Part shown: positions 62,400 to 64,000 of the stretch, one piece after another
How the letters are laid out: each line of letters opens with the position of its first letter
How positions within the stretch are numbered: position 1 is the stretch's first letter
Assembly (NCBI RefSeq): GCF_030164425.1
Contig: NZ_JASNJD010000012.1
Location: 1-64,000 of the forward strand
Direction of reading: 5' to 3'
DNA length: 64,000 bases
DNA from: Pseudodonghicola flavimaris
GTDB taxonomy: Bacteria; Pseudomonadota; Alphaproteobacteria; Rhodobacterales; Rhodobacteraceae
The notes under the pieces: model-generated
Seen by the model: the letters and a program-made list of their open reading frames with translations, nothing else
The model's database searches: none
Told to the model about the DNA's origin: nothing
Position numbers and translations under genes: made by a program

Positions 62400-64000
62400 A
62401 TGGCAATCATCACCTGTTGGCAGGATATCGAGGATCGGGGCGGCAATGCCTGGCTAACCCCGGCGGAGCAAAAGCTGATCACCGCCTGCCGGGCGGAGGA
62501 GGCATGCACCCTCGGCGACGGCACATTGCCGCCCGACGGGACACCTGACCCAGATCGGCGCGTGCGGGCCGAAGTGTTGCGCTATCTGATCCTCGGAGGA
62601 TGCGATAGGTGCAAGATTCAGGGCTGGGGTGTGAACCTCGCCGGGGCCTATGTGGAGGGGCAACTCGATCTGTCGTTTCAGACGGCGAAGGGGGAAACAA
62701 GCCTCCAGGCTTGCCGCTTCGGGCAGATGATCATCGCCCTACAAGCCCGGTTTCAATCTCTGAACGTCAACGAAAGCCACCTGCCCGGCCTCAATGCGCA
62801 GGCCGCGCAGATTAGTGGTAACGTTTTTCTGCGTAGCGTCACCACGACAGGCGAGCTCAGCCTCGCCGGCGCCTCCATCCGTGGCCAACTGGACTGCGAG
62901 GGTGCCCGCTTCACCGGAACAGAGAACAACGGTGCGCTGACCGCGGAGGGCGCCCAGGTGGCCGGAAGTGTTTTCTTGCGCGGCATCACCGCGACAGGTG
63001 AGCTCAGCCTCGCCGAAGCCTCCATCGGTGGCCAACTGGACTGCGAGGGCGCTCACTTCACCGGGGCGAAGGGCAAGCCTGCGCTGAACGCGCAAGACGT
63101 GCAGGTGACTACCTCCGTTTTCCTGCGCGGCGTCACCGCGACCGGCGAGATCCGTCTCTCCGGCGCTTCCATCGGAGGCCAGTTTGCATGCGAAGACGCC
63201 AGATTCGCCGGGGTGGAGGGGGAAAGGGCGCTAAATGCGCAGCGGTTACAGGTCACCGACAGCTTTTTCTGGCGCCGCGTGACGGTTGAGGCCGGATCGG
63301 TGGACCTCAGCGCCGCGCATATCGGTGATCTGGTCGATGATCCGGACTGTTGGCCCGATGGTGGGCGTCTCTATCTCGATGGCTTCACCTATGACCGGAT
63401 TTCCGGCGCCCTAACCGACGCCAGCACCCGCCTGCGCTGGCTGGCCAAGGGCGACAGCTGGGGCGGCATCTTCTTCCCTCAGCCCTATACCCAGCTTGCC
63501 AAGGTGCTGCGGGAGATGGGGCATGACCGGGATGCGCGGAAGGTGCTGGCGCGGCGCGAGCAGAAGATTCAGGCGGATATACGCCAGCGTCTGCATGTGG
63601 AACTCGACGGCAGTTTTCGTACCAGATTGCGTGCGATCCGTGCCTATGCGCTGCGCCCGGGGCTCTGGGTCTGGGACCAGCTGCTGCGCTGGGTGGTGGG
63701 CTACGGATACTATCCCTTCCGCAGCCTGCTCTCGCTGCTGGGGCTCTGGGCCGTCGCGGTATGGTTGTCGCATATGGCCTGGACCTCCGGCGATTTCGCG
63801 CCGAATTCCGGGCCGGTGCAGATGTCCGACCGCTGGCAGGCGCTGGCGGTGAGCGTCGAGAATCCCGCCGCGCTCTGGTCATCGGCAGCCGAGGCCGGCC
63901 GCGACTGGGAAACCTTCAACCGCTATGCCTGGGCCGCCGATCTGGTGATCCCGATCATCGACCTGGGCCAGACCGCGGCCTGGGCGCCGTCGACCGAGCG
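62400..64000 (+). CDS. beta-helix-repeat membrane protein, N-terminal 533 residues (runs off window)
   Basis: An open frame without a stop in the window. The ATG at 62400 follows a purine-rich GGCGGAGGGCGGATC. Residues 140-286 hold three 49-residue near-identical repeats of the type GSVFLRGITATGELSLAEAS, IGGQLDCEGA and so on, resembling right-handed beta-helix or pentapeptide-like domains, followed by a degenerate fourth. After a charged helical region (KVLREMGHDRDARKVLARRE) come two membrane segments (YYPFRSLLSLLGLWAVAVWL near residue 445, and a second near 520). The family is seen in bacteria as membrane-associated proteins of unknown role. The C terminus is outside the window. Confidence 0.82.
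   Translation, partial: MAIITCWQDIEDRGGNAWLTPAEQKLITACRAEEACTLGDGTLPPDGTPDPDRRVRAEVLRYLILGGCDRCKIQGWGVNLAGAYVEGQLDLSFQTAKGETSLQACRFGQMIIALQARFQSLNVNESHLPGLNAQAAQISGNVFLRSVTTTGELSLAGASIRGQLDCEGARFTGTENNGALTAEGAQVAGSVFLRGITATGELSLAEASIGGQLDCEGAHFTGAKGKPALNAQDVQVTTSVFLRGVTATGEIRLSGASIGGQFACEDARFAGVEGERALNAQRLQVTDSFFWRRVTVEAGSVDLSAAHIGDLVDDPDCWPDGGRLYLDGFTYDRISGALTDASTRLRWLAKGDSWGGIFFPQPYTQLAKVLREMGHDRDARKVLARREQKIQADIRQRLHVELDGSFRTRLRAIRAYALRPGLWVWDQLLRWVVGYGYYPFRSLLSLLGLWAVAVWLSHMAWTSGDFAPNSGPVQMSDRWQALAVSVENPAALWSSAAEAGRDWETFNRYAWAADLVIPIIDLGQTAAWAPSTE
62817..63257 (+). repeat. three 147-base tandem coding repeats in the beta-helix protein
   Basis: Units at 62817-62963, 62964-63110 and 63111-63257 each encode 49 residues with the frame kept. 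Units 1 and 2 are very similar and unit 3 is more diverged. The repeat boundaries fall on codon boundaries, so unit number can change without frameshift. Confidence 0.85.

Noticed and set aside
62817..63257. CRISPR-like or other direct repeat array
   Set aside because: The 147-base repeats are coding and in frame, with no spacer structure, so they are protein repeats.

Overview
The window is a 64 kb, GC-rich chromosomal segment from an alphaproteobacterium, most likely a member of the Rhodobacterales (Rhodobacteraceae). This placement is inference. It rests on high GC, the ptsP-lysC neighbourhood, Tat-exported binding proteins, the acetone carboxylase locus, Entner-Doudoroff genes and a palindrome cluster of the kind I associate with this group. 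No rRNA, CRISPR array or complete insertion sequence is visible. Three tRNA genes are present, one of them split by a group I intron, and two have a decayed integrase tail beside them.

Region by region. (1) 1-8567, minus strand: a compact exopolysaccharide operon with three sulfotransferase-like genes, Wzx-type flippase, Wzy-type polymerase, GT2 and WecG-type glycosyltransferases, a DUF3473-type polysaccharide deacetylase, a GNAT-like acyltransferase and the start of gmd. Many junctions are 4-base stop/start overlaps. An AT-rich leader (8568-9158) lies upstream. (2) 9159-13601: a LysR-controlled redox/electrophile-type locus (cupin, small ORF, exported carboxymuconolactone-decarboxylase-like protein, LysR, Tat-signal zinc alcohol dehydrogenase, cyclophilin-like protein) with two TCATGA-centred palindromes between the divergent genes. 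(3) 13671-16790: a large patatin-like protein and an intron-containing tRNA-Leu(UAA). (4) 17334-25079: a MarR regulator with a strong palindromic operator, a DadA-type FAD oxidoreductase and a five-gene peptide/nickel-type ABC importer. (5) 25110-28278: integrase remnant at tRNA-Leu(CAA), YqaA/DedA-like protein, DsbB, Lrp-type regulator divergent from arginase.

(6) 29165-32939: a three-gene overlapping operon (beta-CASP RNA metallo-hydrolase, AMP/thymidine phosphorylase of the archaeal type, PRPP synthetase-like protein) suggesting RNA or nucleotide breakdown to ribose phosphates. (7) 33003-33360: second integrase remnant beside tRNA-Cys. (8) 33883-40957: acetone carboxylase locus (AcoR-type regulator, acxA, acxB, acxC); the regulator has the AAA+ fold but lacks the GAFTGA loop. 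(9) 41019-49803: a divergent catabolic locus: polyamine-type ABC importer, SDR and isochorismatase-like hydrolase on one strand; an APH-fold small-molecule kinase and a class III PLP enzyme on the other; and a DeoR regulator. The kinase plus class III PLP enzyme pairing recalls hydroxylysine/ethanolamine phosphate phospho-lyase pathways.

(10) 50050-62195: Entner-Doudoroff genes edd-eda, ptsP, lysC, a set of small housekeeping or accessory genes, a flavin reductase-like gene, a cluster of nested palindromes and a SulP anion transporter. (11) 62400-64000: the start of a membrane protein with three near-identical 49-residue beta-helix-type repeats; it runs off the window. Functional links between regions are few; within each region the operon structure is tight and gives most of the functional inference.
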